Positions 15,368-23,637 of a stretch of DNA of 40,371 nucleotides are shown here, piece by piece. Positions within the stretch are counted from its first letter, which is position 1; each line of letters opens with the position of its first letter. The notes under the pieces are model-generated. The model saw only the letters and a list, made by a program, of their open reading frames with translations. It had not been told where the DNA came from and did not search any database. A program made the position numbers and the translations under genes. Source of the DNA: Methylocystis suflitae (GTDB lineage Bacteria > Pseudomonadota > Alphaproteobacteria > Rhizobiales > Beijerinckiaceae); contig NZ_JAMRYX010000194.1 of NCBI RefSeq assembly GCF_024448135.1, forward strand, positions 1 to 40,371, in the 5' to 3' direction.

Positions 15368-18300
15368 ATGGCGGACATCGCCGCCGGCGACGCAAAGACC
15401 GGCTCCGCCTTCGCCGAGGCGTCGCTCTCCGATCGATTTGATCTCGACAGGTCGCGCGTTCTGATCACCGGCACCCAGGCGATCGTGCGCATGCTCCTTA
15501 TGCAGAAGGAGGCAGACCGCCGCGCCGGACTGAACACCGCGGGTTTCGTGACCGGCTACCGCGGCTCGCCGCTCGGCGGCGTCGACGCGCAGATGCACAA
15601 GGCCAAGGCGCTCTTCGACGCCAATAATATCTTGTACATGCCGGGGCTCAACGAGGATCTCGCCGCGACCGCCATCTGGGGGGCGCAGCAGGCCGAGATG
15701 CGCGGCGAAGGCAAATACGACGGCGTCTTCTCGCTCTGGTACGGCAAAGGTCCAGGCATCGACCGCAGCGGCGACGCCTTCCGCCACGTCAATCTCGCCG
15801 GCACGTCGCGCTATGGCGGCGCGCTGGCCCTCATGGGCGACGATCACACCGCCGAATCCTCAACCACCGCGCATCAGTCCGATTACCATTTTGTCGATGT
15901 GATGATCCCCATCCTGTCGCCGGCCGGCGTGCAGGAAATTCTTGACTACGGGCTTTACGGCTTCGCCCTGTCGCGTTTCGCAGGCGTGTGGGTTGGTCTG
16001 AAGCTCCTCAAGGACACGGTCGAATCGACGGCCTCGATCGACGGCTCGCTCGACCGCATCCGCCCGATCGCGCCCCCATCTTTCTTCATGCCGCCGGGCG
16101 GCCTCAACATCCGCCCCGGCGATCCGGTACTCGCGCAGGAAGAGCGGATGCAGGAGAGCAAGCGCGACGCGATGCTGGCTTTCATTCGCGCCAATCGCTT
16201 GAACCGCATCATTACGTCTGGCGGCGCCAATCCGAAGATCGGCGTCATCACCGTCGGCAAGTCCTATCTCGACGTGCGCCAAGCGATGGACGATCTTGGC
16301 CTCGACGAGGTGAAGGCGAACGATCTTGGTCTGCGCCTTTACAAGATCGCCGCGCCCTGGCCGCTGGAGCCGCAGGGTCTGCGTGAATTCGCCCGCGGCC
16401 TCGACCTCATCATCGTCGTCGAGGAGAAGCGCTCGCTCATTGAAGTGCAGCTGCGCGAGGAACTATACGGCGCGCCGCATCAGCCGCTCTGCATCGGCAA
16501 GAAGGACGAGCGCGGCGAATGGCTGTTCCCGGTCAAGGGCGCGCTCGACTCCAATGACGTCGCCATCGCCATCGGCCGACGGCTTTTGAAATATCATTCG
16601 CTCGACGAGTTGGAGGCGCGCGTGCGCCGGCTCGAAAAGCTGCAGGATCGCCGCCGGACGATGACCGACGTCACCGTTCGCGTGCCGCATTTTTGCGCCG
16701 GCTGTCCGCATTCGACGTCGACCCATGTGCCCGAAGGCTCGCGCGCCTACACTGGCATTGGCTGCCATTACATGGCGCAATGGATGGACCGCTCGACGGA
16801 AGGCTACACCCATATGGGCGGCGAAGGCGCGAACTGGATCGGCGAGGCGCCGTTCTCGACGCGCAAGCATATGTTCCAAAATCTCGGCGACGGCACCTAT
16901 AATCATTCGGGGTCGCTCGCCATCCGCTTTGCCGTCGCGACCAACACCAACATCACGTTCAAGATTCTCTTCAACGGCGTCGTCGCGATGACCGGCGGCC
17001 AGAAGCATGAAGGCGAGCTGACCGTCGAAACGATCGCACGGCAGGTCGCGGCCGAAGGCGTGCAGAAGATCGCCCTTGTCTCCGATGAGCCTGGCAAATA
17101 TGCGCCGACGATCGGCTGGCCGCCGGGCCTGACGATCCATCATCGCAATGTCCTCAACGAGGTGCAGCGCGATTTGGCGCAGACGGACGGCGTCACCGTA
17201 CTGATCTATGATCAGACCTGCGCCACCGAAAAGCGTCGCCTGCGCAAGCGCGGGCTGATGAACGATCCGGATTCGCGCGTCATCATCAACGAACTCGTGT
17301 GCGAAGGCTGCGGCGATTGCGGCACGGCGTCGAACTGCGTCGCGGTGCAGCCGGTCGAAACCGAATTTGGCCGCAAGCGGCGCATCGATCAGTCCGCCTG
17401 CAACAAGGACTTTTCCTGTCTCGAGGGGTTCTGCCCGAGCTTCGTCACCGTACATGGCGGGCGCATGAAAAAGGCGCCGCTGCCCTCGACGCAGGACGAT
17501 GGCGGACTGCCGGCGTTGCCGGAGCCTGCGATCGCCGAGATCGGCGCCGTGCCCTACGGCGTACTCATCGCCGGGCTTGGCGGCACGGGCGTCGTCACCG
17601 TTTCCGCCATTCTCGGCATGGCCGCGCATCTCGAGGGCAAAGGCGTTGGCGTCATCGATATGGCCGGCCTCGCGCAGAAGGGCGGGGCGGTCTATTGCCA
17701 TGTGAAGATCGGCCGCACGCCGGCGGACGTTCACGCCATCCGCATCGCCGCCGGCGAAGCCGATCTTCTGCTGGGCTGCGACCTCGTCGTCGCCGGCGCG
17801 AAGCAGGTGCTCGCCGCCGTCGAGCAGGGCAAGACGGCGGTGCTCGTCAACAGCGCCGAGGTGTTCCCCGGCGATATCGAGCGCAATCCCGACTTCGTGC
17901 TGCCTTCGGAAGAGATCAGGCAGGCGATCCGCTGGGCCGCAGGGCCGGAGTCGACCTTCATCAACACCACGGCGCTCGCGCAGGCGCTGCTCGGCGACTC
18001 GATCGCCGCAAATATTTTCATCCTCGGCTACGCGTGGCAGAAGGGCTATTTGCCGCTGTCCGACGCCGCGATCCTGCGCGCCATCGAACTGAACGGCGAA
18101 TCCGTGCCGATGAATCAGTCCGCCTTCTTGTGGGGCCGACGCGCCGCCCATGATCTGAATAGCGTGCTTGCCGTCGTCGAGTCGCTGCGTCAGCCCCATC
18201 GCAGTCGGGGGACGTCGAAGACGCTCGAGGAGATCATCGAACGTCGCGCGGCGTTTCTGGTTGATTACCAGAACGAGGCCTACGCCGCTCGCTATCGCGC

Positions 18301-18883
18301 CCGCGTCGAGAAGATCGCCAGGTTGGAGGCCGCGCGCACGCCGGGTTCACGCGAACTCACCGAAGCGGTCGCGCGTTATCTCTTCAAGCTGATGGCGACG
18401 AAAGACTATTATGAAGTCGCCCGGCTATACACGGACGGCGCTTTCCAACGCCAGCTCGAGGAAACTTTCGACGGCGATCTGCGTCTCGAACTGCATCTTG
18501 CGCCGAATTTTCCGTCGCTGCAGCGCAAGACCGACTTCGGCGGCTCGCGCAAGATCACCTTCGGACCCTGGATGTTCAAGGTGCTGCGCGTTCTGGCGCG
18601 GATGAAGAGCTTGCGCAACACGTGGCTTGATGTTTTCCGCTTCGATCACGACCGGGTGGTCGAGGGCAGGTTGCTTAAAGATTACGAAGCGCTGCTCGAC
18701 GAATTTGCCGCTTCGTTGACGCGGGAAAACCACGCGGGCGCCGTGGCGCTGGCGCGTGTGCCGGAATACATCCGCGGGTTTGGCCACATCAAGGCGCGCC
18801 ACATCGCGGCGGCGGACGCCGAGCGCGAGCGGCTCATGGCCGAATATCGCCAGCCAACTGCGGTGAAACTCGCCGCAGAGTGA
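15368..18883 (+). CDS. Indolepyruvate ferredoxin oxidoreductase family protein, fused alpha-beta type
   Basis: This is a thiamine-pyrophosphate, iron-sulfur 2-oxoacid oxidoreductase that oxidatively decarboxylates aryl- or branched-chain 2-oxo acids to acyl-CoA with ferredoxin. The 1171-residue length is typical of the proteobacterial single-chain form. Domains in order are: the IorA-like pyrimidine-binding part with TGYRGSPLGGVD (residues ~58-70); HFCAGCPHSTST (~440); the TPP motif LGDGTYNHSG; a ferredoxin-like cysteine cluster CEGCGDC...CNKDFSCLEGFC (~644-690); the gamma domain GVLIAGLGGTGVVTVSA (~731); and a C-terminal helical domain. ATG 15368 is preceded by AGGAG at 15356-15360. It is monocistronic, with divergent DUF1007 upstream and a palindromic repeat downstream. 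The true substrate is not determined by sequence. Confidence 0.9.
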   Translation: MADIAAGDAKTGSAFAEASLSDRFDLDRSRVLITGTQAIVRMLLMQKEADRRAGLNTAGFVTGYRGSPLGGVDAQMHKAKALFDANNILYMPGLNEDLAATAIWGAQQAEMRGEGKYDGVFSLWYGKGPGIDRSGDAFRHVNLAGTSRYGGALALMGDDHTAESSTTAHQSDYHFVDVMIPILSPAGVQEILDYGLYGFALSRFAGVWVGLKLLKDTVESTASIDGSLDRIRPIAPPSFFMPPGGLNIRPGDPVLAQEERMQESKRDAMLAFIRANRLNRIITSGGANPKIGVITVGKSYLDVRQAMDDLGLDEVKANDLGLRLYKIAAPWPLEPQGLREFARGLDLIIVVEEKRSLIEVQLREELYGAPHQPLCIGKKDERGEWLFPVKGALDSNDVAIAIGRRLLKYHSLDELEARVRRLEKLQDRRRTMTDVTVRVPHFCAGCPHSTSTHVPEGSRAYTGIGCHYMAQWMDRSTEGYTHMGGEGANWIGEAPFSTRKHMFQNLGDGTYNHSGSLAIRFAVATNTNITFKILFNGVVAMTGGQKHEGELTVETIARQVAAEGVQKIALVSDEPGKYAPTIGWPPGLTIHHRNVLNEVQRDLAQTDGVTVLIYDQTCATEKRRLRKRGLMNDPDSRVIINELVCEGCGDCGTASNCVAVQPVETEFGRKRRIDQSACNKDFSCLEGFCPSFVTVHGGRMKKAPLPSTQDDGGLPALPEPAIAEIGAVPYGVLIAGLGGTGVVTVSAILGMAAHLEGKGVGVIDMAGLAQKGGAVYCHVKIGRTPADVHAIRIAAGEADLLLGCDLVVAGAKQVLAAVEQGKTAVLVNSAEVFPGDIERNPDFVLPSEEIRQAIRWAAGPESTFINTTALAQALLGDSIAANIFILGYAWQKGYLPLSDAAILRAIELNGESVPMNQSAFLWGRRAAHDLNSVLAVVESLRQPHRSRGTSKTLEEIIERRAAFLVDYQNEAYAARYRARVEKIARLEAARTPGSRELTEAVARYLFKLMATKDYYEVARLYTDGAFQRQLEETFDGDLRLELHLAPNFPSLQRKTDFGGSRKITFGPWMFKVLRVLARMKSLRNTWLDVFRFDHDRVVEGRLLKDYEALLDEFAASLTRENHAGAVALARVPEYIRGFGHIKARHIAAADAERERLMAEYRQPTAVKLAAE

Positions 18884-18935
18884 GCCCCTCCGGGACGAAG
18901 CGGTGATATAAATCCGACCGCCGGCGCCTCGGGGC

Positions 18936-19043
18936 TGTCATTCCCGACAGGCCAAAAGCCTGATCGAGAATCCAAAAGCGACATGAACAGGCTCGGATTT
19001 GGCCCTGGATTCCCCATCGCGCTTCCGCGCGTCGGGAATGACA
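18936..19043. repeat. Imperfect palindromic intergenic repeat (REP-like), TGTCATTCCCGAC arms
   Basis: TGTCATTCCCGAC (18936-18948) and GTCGGGAATGACA (19031-19043) are perfect 13-base inverted arms. The interior is partly self-complementary: GAGAATCC on the left against GGATTCCC on the right. GTCATTCCCG/CGGGAATGAC arms of this kind are common interspersed elements in proteobacterial genomes. It fills the gap between iorAB and cobK and could act as a transcription boundary. Only one copy is seen in the window. Confidence 0.75.
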
Positions 19044-19073
19044 TCTGCGAAGCGATCAATCAGTTCTGCAGTG

Positions 19074-19889
19074 ATGCGCGTAAAAGGATCGGTGGATATT
19101 GGCGTGACAGTTTCGCTTTCGTCATCTCTTCTTCCTTCGTATGCCGCGCACCCGCATCGCCGCGCGCTTGTGCTCGGCGGCTCGAGCGAAGCGCGCGCGC
19201 TTGCGACGCAGATCGCCGCCGACCCGCGTCTCGACGGCGTCATTTCGCTCGCCGGACGCACCAGCGCGCCGATCGCGCATGATCTGCCGACTAGAGTGGG
19301 CGGCTTCGGCGGCGTCGAAGGATTGGCGCGCTATCTTGTCGAGGAGCGCATCTCGCATGTCGTCGACGCGACGCATCCCTTCGCCGCGCGTATCTCCGCC
19401 AACGCCCGGGCCGCCTGCGCCGCCGCCGGCATGCCGCTGCTCGTCCTGACGCGCCCGCCATGGATCGCTGCGCAGGGCGATCGCTGGACCGAAGTCGACG
19501 ACAACGCCGCGGCGGCGCGCGCGCTTGGCGCGGCGCCACGCCGGGTCTTTCTCGCGATCGGTCGGCAGGGCGTCGCCGATTTTCGCGTTGCGCCGCAGCA
19601 CGAGTACATCCTGCGGGTGATCGAACCGCCGCAGGCCGCCGACCTGCCGCCCTCCTGCGAGGTGATCTTCGGCCGCGGTCCCTTCGCGCTCGAGGATGAG
19701 ATCGCGTTGATGCGCGACAGGCGCATCGAGATCGTCGTCACCAAGAACAGCGGCGGCGCGCTCGCCTACGCCAAGATCGAAGCGGCGCGGGCGCTCGGGC
19801 TTGACGTCGTCATGATCGCGCGTCCGGCAAGCGCGGACGCTGCGACGACGCATAGCATCGACGCGGCGATGGCTTTTCTCGCTTCATGA
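19074..19889 (+). CDS. cobK: Cobalt-precorrin-6A/precorrin-6A reductase CobK
   Basis: CobK reduces precorrin-6A to precorrin-6B with NADPH in cobalamin synthesis. The recognisable protein begins [43 protein letters not shown] and [23 protein letters not shown] follow, all typical of the family. I place the start at ATG 19074 (271 residues). The longer frame from 18999 runs through the palindromic repeat and is not credible, and internal GTGs at 19092 or 19104 remain possible because no strong Shine-Dalgarno is visible. It is the first gene of a coupled cobK-cobQ-cobC-bluB set. Confidence 0.92.
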   Translation: MRVKGSVDIGVTVSLSSSLLPSYAAHPHRRALVLGGSSEARALATQIAADPRLDGVISLAGRTSAPIAHDLPTRVGGFGGVEGLARYLVEERISHVVDATHPFAARISANARAACAAAGMPLLVLTRPPWIAAQGDRWTEVDDNAAAARALGAAPRRVFLAIGRQGVADFRVAPQHEYILRVIEPPQAADLPPSCEVIFGRGPFALEDEIALMRDRRIEIVVTKNSGGALAYAKIEAARALGLDVVMIARPASADAATTHSIDAAMAFLAS

Positions 19890-21343
19890 GCCGCACGCTG
19901 ATGATCCAGGGCACGGGCTCCGACGTCGGCAAATCGCTGCTTGTCGCCGGGCTCGCGCGCGCCTTCGCCAATCGCGGCGTCAGGGTCGCGCCCTTCAAGC
20001 CGCAGAACATGTCGAACAACGCCGCGGTGACGAGCGACGGCGGCGAGATCGGCCGGGCCCAGGCCTTGCAGGCGCGCGCCGCGCGGCTTACGCCTCGCAT
20101 CGACATGAATCCCGTGCTGCTCAAACCGCAAGGCGCCTCGGGCGCGCAAATCATCGTGCAGGGACGCGTCGTCGGCCAGGCGAAGGCGCGCGACTACCAG
20201 GATTTGAAGCCGCGCCTGATGCGGCCGGTGCTCGAAAGCTACGCGCGCCTCAAGGCAGAGGCCGAGCTTGTCATCGTCGAAGGCGCCGGCAGCGCCGCCG
20301 AGATCAATCTGCGCAAGAACGACATCGCCAATATGGGCTTCGCCCGCGAAGCCGACGTTCCGGTCGTGCTGGTCGGCGACATCGACCGCGGCGGCGTCAT
20401 CGCGCAGCTCGTTGGCTGCAAGGCGGCGCTCGACGATGCAGATGCGGCGATGATCGAAGGGTTCATTGTCAACAAGTTTCGCGGCGACGCCTCGCTGTTC
20501 GACGATGGCCTGCGCTTTGTCGAAGCGCGCACCGGCTGGCGTTCGCTCGGTCTCGTGCCTTTTTTCGACGCCGCCGCTCGGCTGCCGGCGGAGGACGCAT
20601 TCGGGTTGCGCAGGAGCAGCCGCGATCAGCGCAACGGCGTCGTGATCGCCGTTCCGCTCTTGCCGCATATCGCCAATTTCGACGATCTCGATCCGCTGAA
20701 GGCCGAACCCGGCGTGCGCGTGGTCTTCCTCAAGGATGGAGAGCCGCTGCCGCCGGAAACGCAACTCGTCATCCTGCCGGGATCGAAAGCGACGATCGCC
20801 GATCTCACGGCGCTGCGCGACAATGGCTGGGACATCGACATTCTCGCGCATGTCCGTCGCGGCGGCCGCGTTTTCGGCATTTGCGGTGGCTATCAGATGC
20901 TGGGCCGCGTCATCCGCGATCCGCTCGGCGCCGAAGGGCCCGCCGGCGAAGCGCAGGGATTGGGTCTCCTTGATATTGAAACGACGCTGACGGGAGAAAA
21001 AGCGCTGGCCCCGGTCAGCGGCCATGCGCCGCTTTTCGACGCGCCGTTCTGCGGCTACGAAATGCATGTTGGCGCAACTGCCGGTCCCGACTGCGCGCGG
21101 CCGGCGCTGCAACTCGCGGATGGTCGCGCGGATGGCGCGATCTCGCACGACGGGCGTGTGGCGGGCGCCTATGCGCATGGAATCTTCGCGCACGATTCCT
21201 TGCGCGCATCGCTGCTGCGAACGCTCGGCGCGCCGCAATCATCGCTGCACTATGAGGAGTCGATCGAAGAGACGCTTGACGCGCTTGCGGCGCATTGCGC
21301 GCGGCATATCGATCTCGACGCGCTGTGGGAAATTGCGCGGTGA
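19886..21343 (+). CDS. cobQ: Cobyric acid synthase CobQ
   Basis: CobQ is a glutamine-dependent enzyme that amidates four side chains of adenosylcobyrinic acid a,c-diamide. The product is 485 residues, full length. The N-terminal dethiobiotin-synthetase-like ATPase domain shows [26 protein letters not shown] sequence, [10 protein letters not shown] and [13 protein letters not shown]. The C-terminal class I glutaminase-like domain shows [12 protein letters not shown] with the nucleophilic Cys, and a downstream GAYAHGIF histidine. The start overlaps the cobK stop by four bases (ATGA), and the stop overlaps the cobC start by one base (TGATG). Confidence 0.96.
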   Translation: MSRTLMIQGTGSDVGKSLLVAGLARAFANRGVRVAPFKPQNMSNNAAVTSDGGEIGRAQALQARAARLTPRIDMNPVLLKPQGASGAQIIVQGRVVGQAKARDYQDLKPRLMRPVLESYARLKAEAELVIVEGAGSAAEINLRKNDIANMGFAREADVPVVLVGDIDRGGVIAQLVGCKAALDDADAAMIEGFIVNKFRGDASLFDDGLRFVEARTGWRSLGLVPFFDAAARLPAEDAFGLRRSSRDQRNGVVIAVPLLPHIANFDDLDPLKAEPGVRVVFLKDGEPLPPETQLVILPGSKATIADLTALRDNGWDIDILAHVRRGGRVFGICGGYQMLGRVIRDPLGAEGPAGEAQGLGLLDIETTLTGEKALAPVSGHAPLFDAPFCGYEMHVGATAGPDCARPALQLADGRADGAISHDGRVAGAYAHGIFAHDSLRASLLRTLGAPQSSLHYEESIEETLDALAAHCARHIDLDALWEIAR

Positions 21344-22368
21344 TGGCGCATTCGGCAATCGGCGCGCCGTCGCTCGTGGCGCATGGCGGGCGACTCGACG
21401 CCGCGCGGCGCCTTTTTCCCAACGCGCCGCAACCCTGGATTGATCTGTCGACGGGCGTCAATCCGCGCGCCTATCCGCTGCCGCCGCCTGCCGATGAGGT
21501 TTTCACGCGCCTTCCGGACGATGACGCTTTCGCCGCCCTCGACGGCGCCGCGCGCAAGGCCTATGGCGCGCCCGCCGGAGCCGACGTCCTTCCAGGCGGC
21601 GGCGCGCAAGCCTTCATTCAGATGCTTCCGCGCGTTTTCCCGGCCAAACGCGTCGCGATCCTCGGCTTCACTTACGCCGAGCACGCCGCCTGCTGGGCCG
21701 CAATGGGCGCGCAGGTCGATCTGGTGGAAACAATAGACGCGCTTGCGAACGCCGACGTTGGCGTGATCGTCAATCCCAATAATCCGGACGGACGCGTGGT
21801 CGCGCCGCAGGACATTTTGTCTGCCGCTGCGCAGATGTCGCAACGCGGCTCTCTGCTGATCGTCGATGAATCCTTCATGGATTTCACGCCGGAAGTGAGC
21901 GTCGCGCGTTTTGCGCAGAATGAGAGCCTCGTTGTGCTGCGCTCTTTCGGCAAGGCCTATGGGCTTCCCGGATTGCGGCTGGGCTTCGCGCTCTGTTCGC
22001 ATGCGCGCGGGGCGAAGCTGCGCGCCGCGCTCGGGCCTTGGGCTGTCTCAGGTCCGGCGCTCTCTATCGGCGCCCGCGCGCTTGCGGATCAAGCATGGCG
22101 CACAGGCGCGGCGCGAGCTTGCGCCGGCGACGCCGCGCGCCTCGACGCGCTGCTGACGCAGGCCCGTTTCCAGATTGCCGGAGGGACAACTCTATTTCGG
22201 CTGGCGGCGCGTTTGCACGCCTCCCGCTGGTTTGCCCATCTCGCCGCGCGCGGCATATTGACCCGAGGCTTCGCCGACAGGCCAGATTGGCTGAGGTTCG
22301 GTCTGCCGCCAAACGAGTCCGCCTGGGCGCGGCTTGCCGCAGCGCTGGAGAGCGTCGATGGCGGCTGA
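21343..22368 (+). CDS. cobC: Threonine-phosphate decarboxylase CobC (CobD in enterobacterial naming)
   Basis: This PLP enzyme of the aminotransferase fold makes (R)-1-amino-2-propanol phosphate, the linker of the cobalamin nucleotide loop. The 341-residue product starts [19 protein letters not shown]. It contains WIDLSTGVNPRAYP, NPNNPDGRVV, LLIVDESFMDF and the PLP-lysine segment RSFGKAYGLPGLRLGFA. The start at 21343, overlapping the cobQ stop, is preferred over an upstream frame opening at 21295 that lies inside cobQ. Histidinol-phosphate aminotransferase is the main look-alike, but the operon context decides for CobC. Confidence 0.92.
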   Translation: MAHSAIGAPSLVAHGGRLDAARRLFPNAPQPWIDLSTGVNPRAYPLPPPADEVFTRLPDDDAFAALDGAARKAYGAPAGADVLPGGGAQAFIQMLPRVFPAKRVAILGFTYAEHAACWAAMGAQVDLVETIDALANADVGVIVNPNNPDGRVVAPQDILSAAAQMSQRGSLLIVDESFMDFTPEVSVARFAQNESLVVLRSFGKAYGLPGLRLGFALCSHARGAKLRAALGPWAVSGPALSIGARALADQAWRTGAARACAGDAARLDALLTQARFQIAGGTTLFRLAARLHASRWFAHLAARGILTRGFADRPDWLRFGLPPNESAWARLAAALESVDGG

Positions 22369-23083
22369 AGCGCCGAAGAAGACGGACCAGAAGCCAGCGG
22401 ATCTGGCGCCCGCCGCAGCCTTCAGCGAGGCCGAGCGCGCCGCGATCTACCGCGTCATTCACGCGCGCCGCGACGTGCGTGACGAGTTCCTGCCGGACGA
22501 CGTGCCGCGCGACGTTTTGCTGCGCATCCTTGACGCGGCGCATCATGCCCCCTCCGTCGGTTTCATGCAGCCTTGGAACTTCATCATTATCAGGGACATC
22601 GAGAAGCGACGCGCCGCTTACGCGGCCTTTCAACGCGCCTGTGAGGCCGAGGAGCAGGCGCTGGAGCCGGAGCGTCGCTCGCTGTATCGCAGCCTCAAGC
22701 TGCAAGGGATCATGAAGGCGCCGCTGAATATCTGCGTCACCTGCGATCGGGCGCGGTTCGGCGCGACAGGGCTCGGGCGCACGCAGCAGCCGGACACCGA
22801 TATCCTCAGCACCGCCTGTGCTGTTCAAAATCTATGGCTGGCGGCGCGCGCCGAAGGCGTCGGCGTTGGCTGGGTGAGCATCGTCAGGGAAGCCGATCTG
22901 CGCCAAATCCTCAGCATTCCCAATGAGATCGCCATCGTCGCCTATCTCTGCGTCGGCTATGTCGCGCAGGCCTACAGGCTGCCGGAGCTGGAAGCCAAAC
23001 GCTGGGCCTCGCGTCTGCCGTTGGAGAATCTGATCTTCGAAGACAGCTGGGGAGAGCTGGCCGCTTCCACAAACCCGCCTTAA
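22358..23083 (+). CDS. bluB: 5,6-dimethylbenzimidazole synthase BluB
   Basis: BluB is an oxygen-dependent flavin destructase that converts reduced FMN to 5,6-dimethylbenzimidazole, the lower ligand of B12. The product is 241 residues and nitroreductase-like. It has RDVRDEFLPDDVPRDVLLRIL, AAHHAPSVGFMQPWNF (FMN contact), TDILSTACAVQNLWLAARAEG, GVGWVSIV and LCVGYV, all characteristic of BluB. ATG 22358 lies within the end of cobC (11-base overlap), so it is coupled. Its presence implies this organism makes DMB-type B12 aerobically. Confidence 0.94.
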   Translation: MAAEAPKKTDQKPADLAPAAAFSEAERAAIYRVIHARRDVRDEFLPDDVPRDVLLRILDAAHHAPSVGFMQPWNFIIIRDIEKRRAAYAAFQRACEAEEQALEPERRSLYRSLKLQGIMKAPLNICVTCDRARFGATGLGRTQQPDTDILSTACAVQNLWLAARAEGVGVGWVSIVREADLRQILSIPNEIAIVAYLCVGYVAQAYRLPELEAKRWASRLPLENLIFEDSWGELAASTNPP

Positions 23084-23233
23084 ATAGCTGAAAGGCTGAG
23101 CCTAGCTTTCCTGTGGACCCCGATCGACAACCTGTTAGCGTAGTTCGTCTTTTTAGCGGACGCGTGAAAGGGTTGGAGCGTCGGGACCGCATGATGGTCG
23201 AAGCTCCAATTAGGGGGCGTCGGAGACGCGAAC

Positions 23234-23521
23234 ATGGCGCCGGTTAATTTGGAACAGCTGTTCGAGAAAGACTTCCCCCTCGCCAACAATATCATTCTCA
23301 CCGTCACGGAAGTGCCAGACTGCGAAGAGCAACTGCTGAAACTGTTCGAGCGCGCCATGCTGCGCGGCTTCGACAATCACGCGCGGCTCACGCAGATCCA
23401 GCTGCCGATGGAGCGGTTTCCGGATCTCGATTCGAAGTTCTGGCATATCCCGATCGAGGATTGCGGCGCCGCCCAGGTGTTGCGCTTCTTCTTCGAAACG
23501 CCGCAAACGCCGGCGCACTAG
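23234..23521 (+). CDS. Conserved-looking small hypothetical protein, 95 residues
   Basis: I do not recognise this protein. It is soluble, acidic and without a signal peptide: MAPVNLEQLFEKDFPLANN at the start, an acidic helix CEEQLLKLFERAML, then FPDLDSKFWHIPIEDCGAA and a C-terminal FFETPQTPAH. It contains two cysteines. GGAG (23222-23225) sits eight bases before the ATG, and codon use is like that of its neighbours, supporting a real gene. It stands alone, 150 bases after bluB, and its stop codon is directly at the edge of a palindromic repeat. No function can be assigned. Confidence 0.6.
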   Translation: MAPVNLEQLFEKDFPLANNIILTVTEVPDCEEQLLKLFERAMLRGFDNHARLTQIQLPMERFPDLDSKFWHIPIEDCGAAQVLRFFFETPQTPAH

Positions 23522-23633
23522 ATCACGCTGCGTTTAGGCGGAATCGCCTAAACGCAGATGACGTGATCGATTCCAAAAACTTAGAGCGCGCTTTGCGCGA
23601 AAAACCGGCGTCCACTTTTTCGCAGCGCGCTCT
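23521..23633. repeat. Two-module palindromic repeat element of Rhizobiales type
   Basis: Module one is a perfect 13-base stem, CTGCGTTTAGGCG (23528-23540) with CGCCTAAACGCAG (23545-23557), loop GAAT. It is flanked by outer arms GATCACG/CGTGATC. Module two has arms AGAGCGCGCT (23583-23592) and AGCGCGCTCT (23624-23633), with inner GAAAAA/TTTTTC pairing around an ACCGG-CGTCC core. Similar GAAAAACCGG...CCACTTTTTCGC units are abundant in Rhizobiales genomes (from memory). The element fills the whole gap between two convergent genes and may terminate both. Confidence 0.8.
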
Positions 23634-23637
23634 GACG

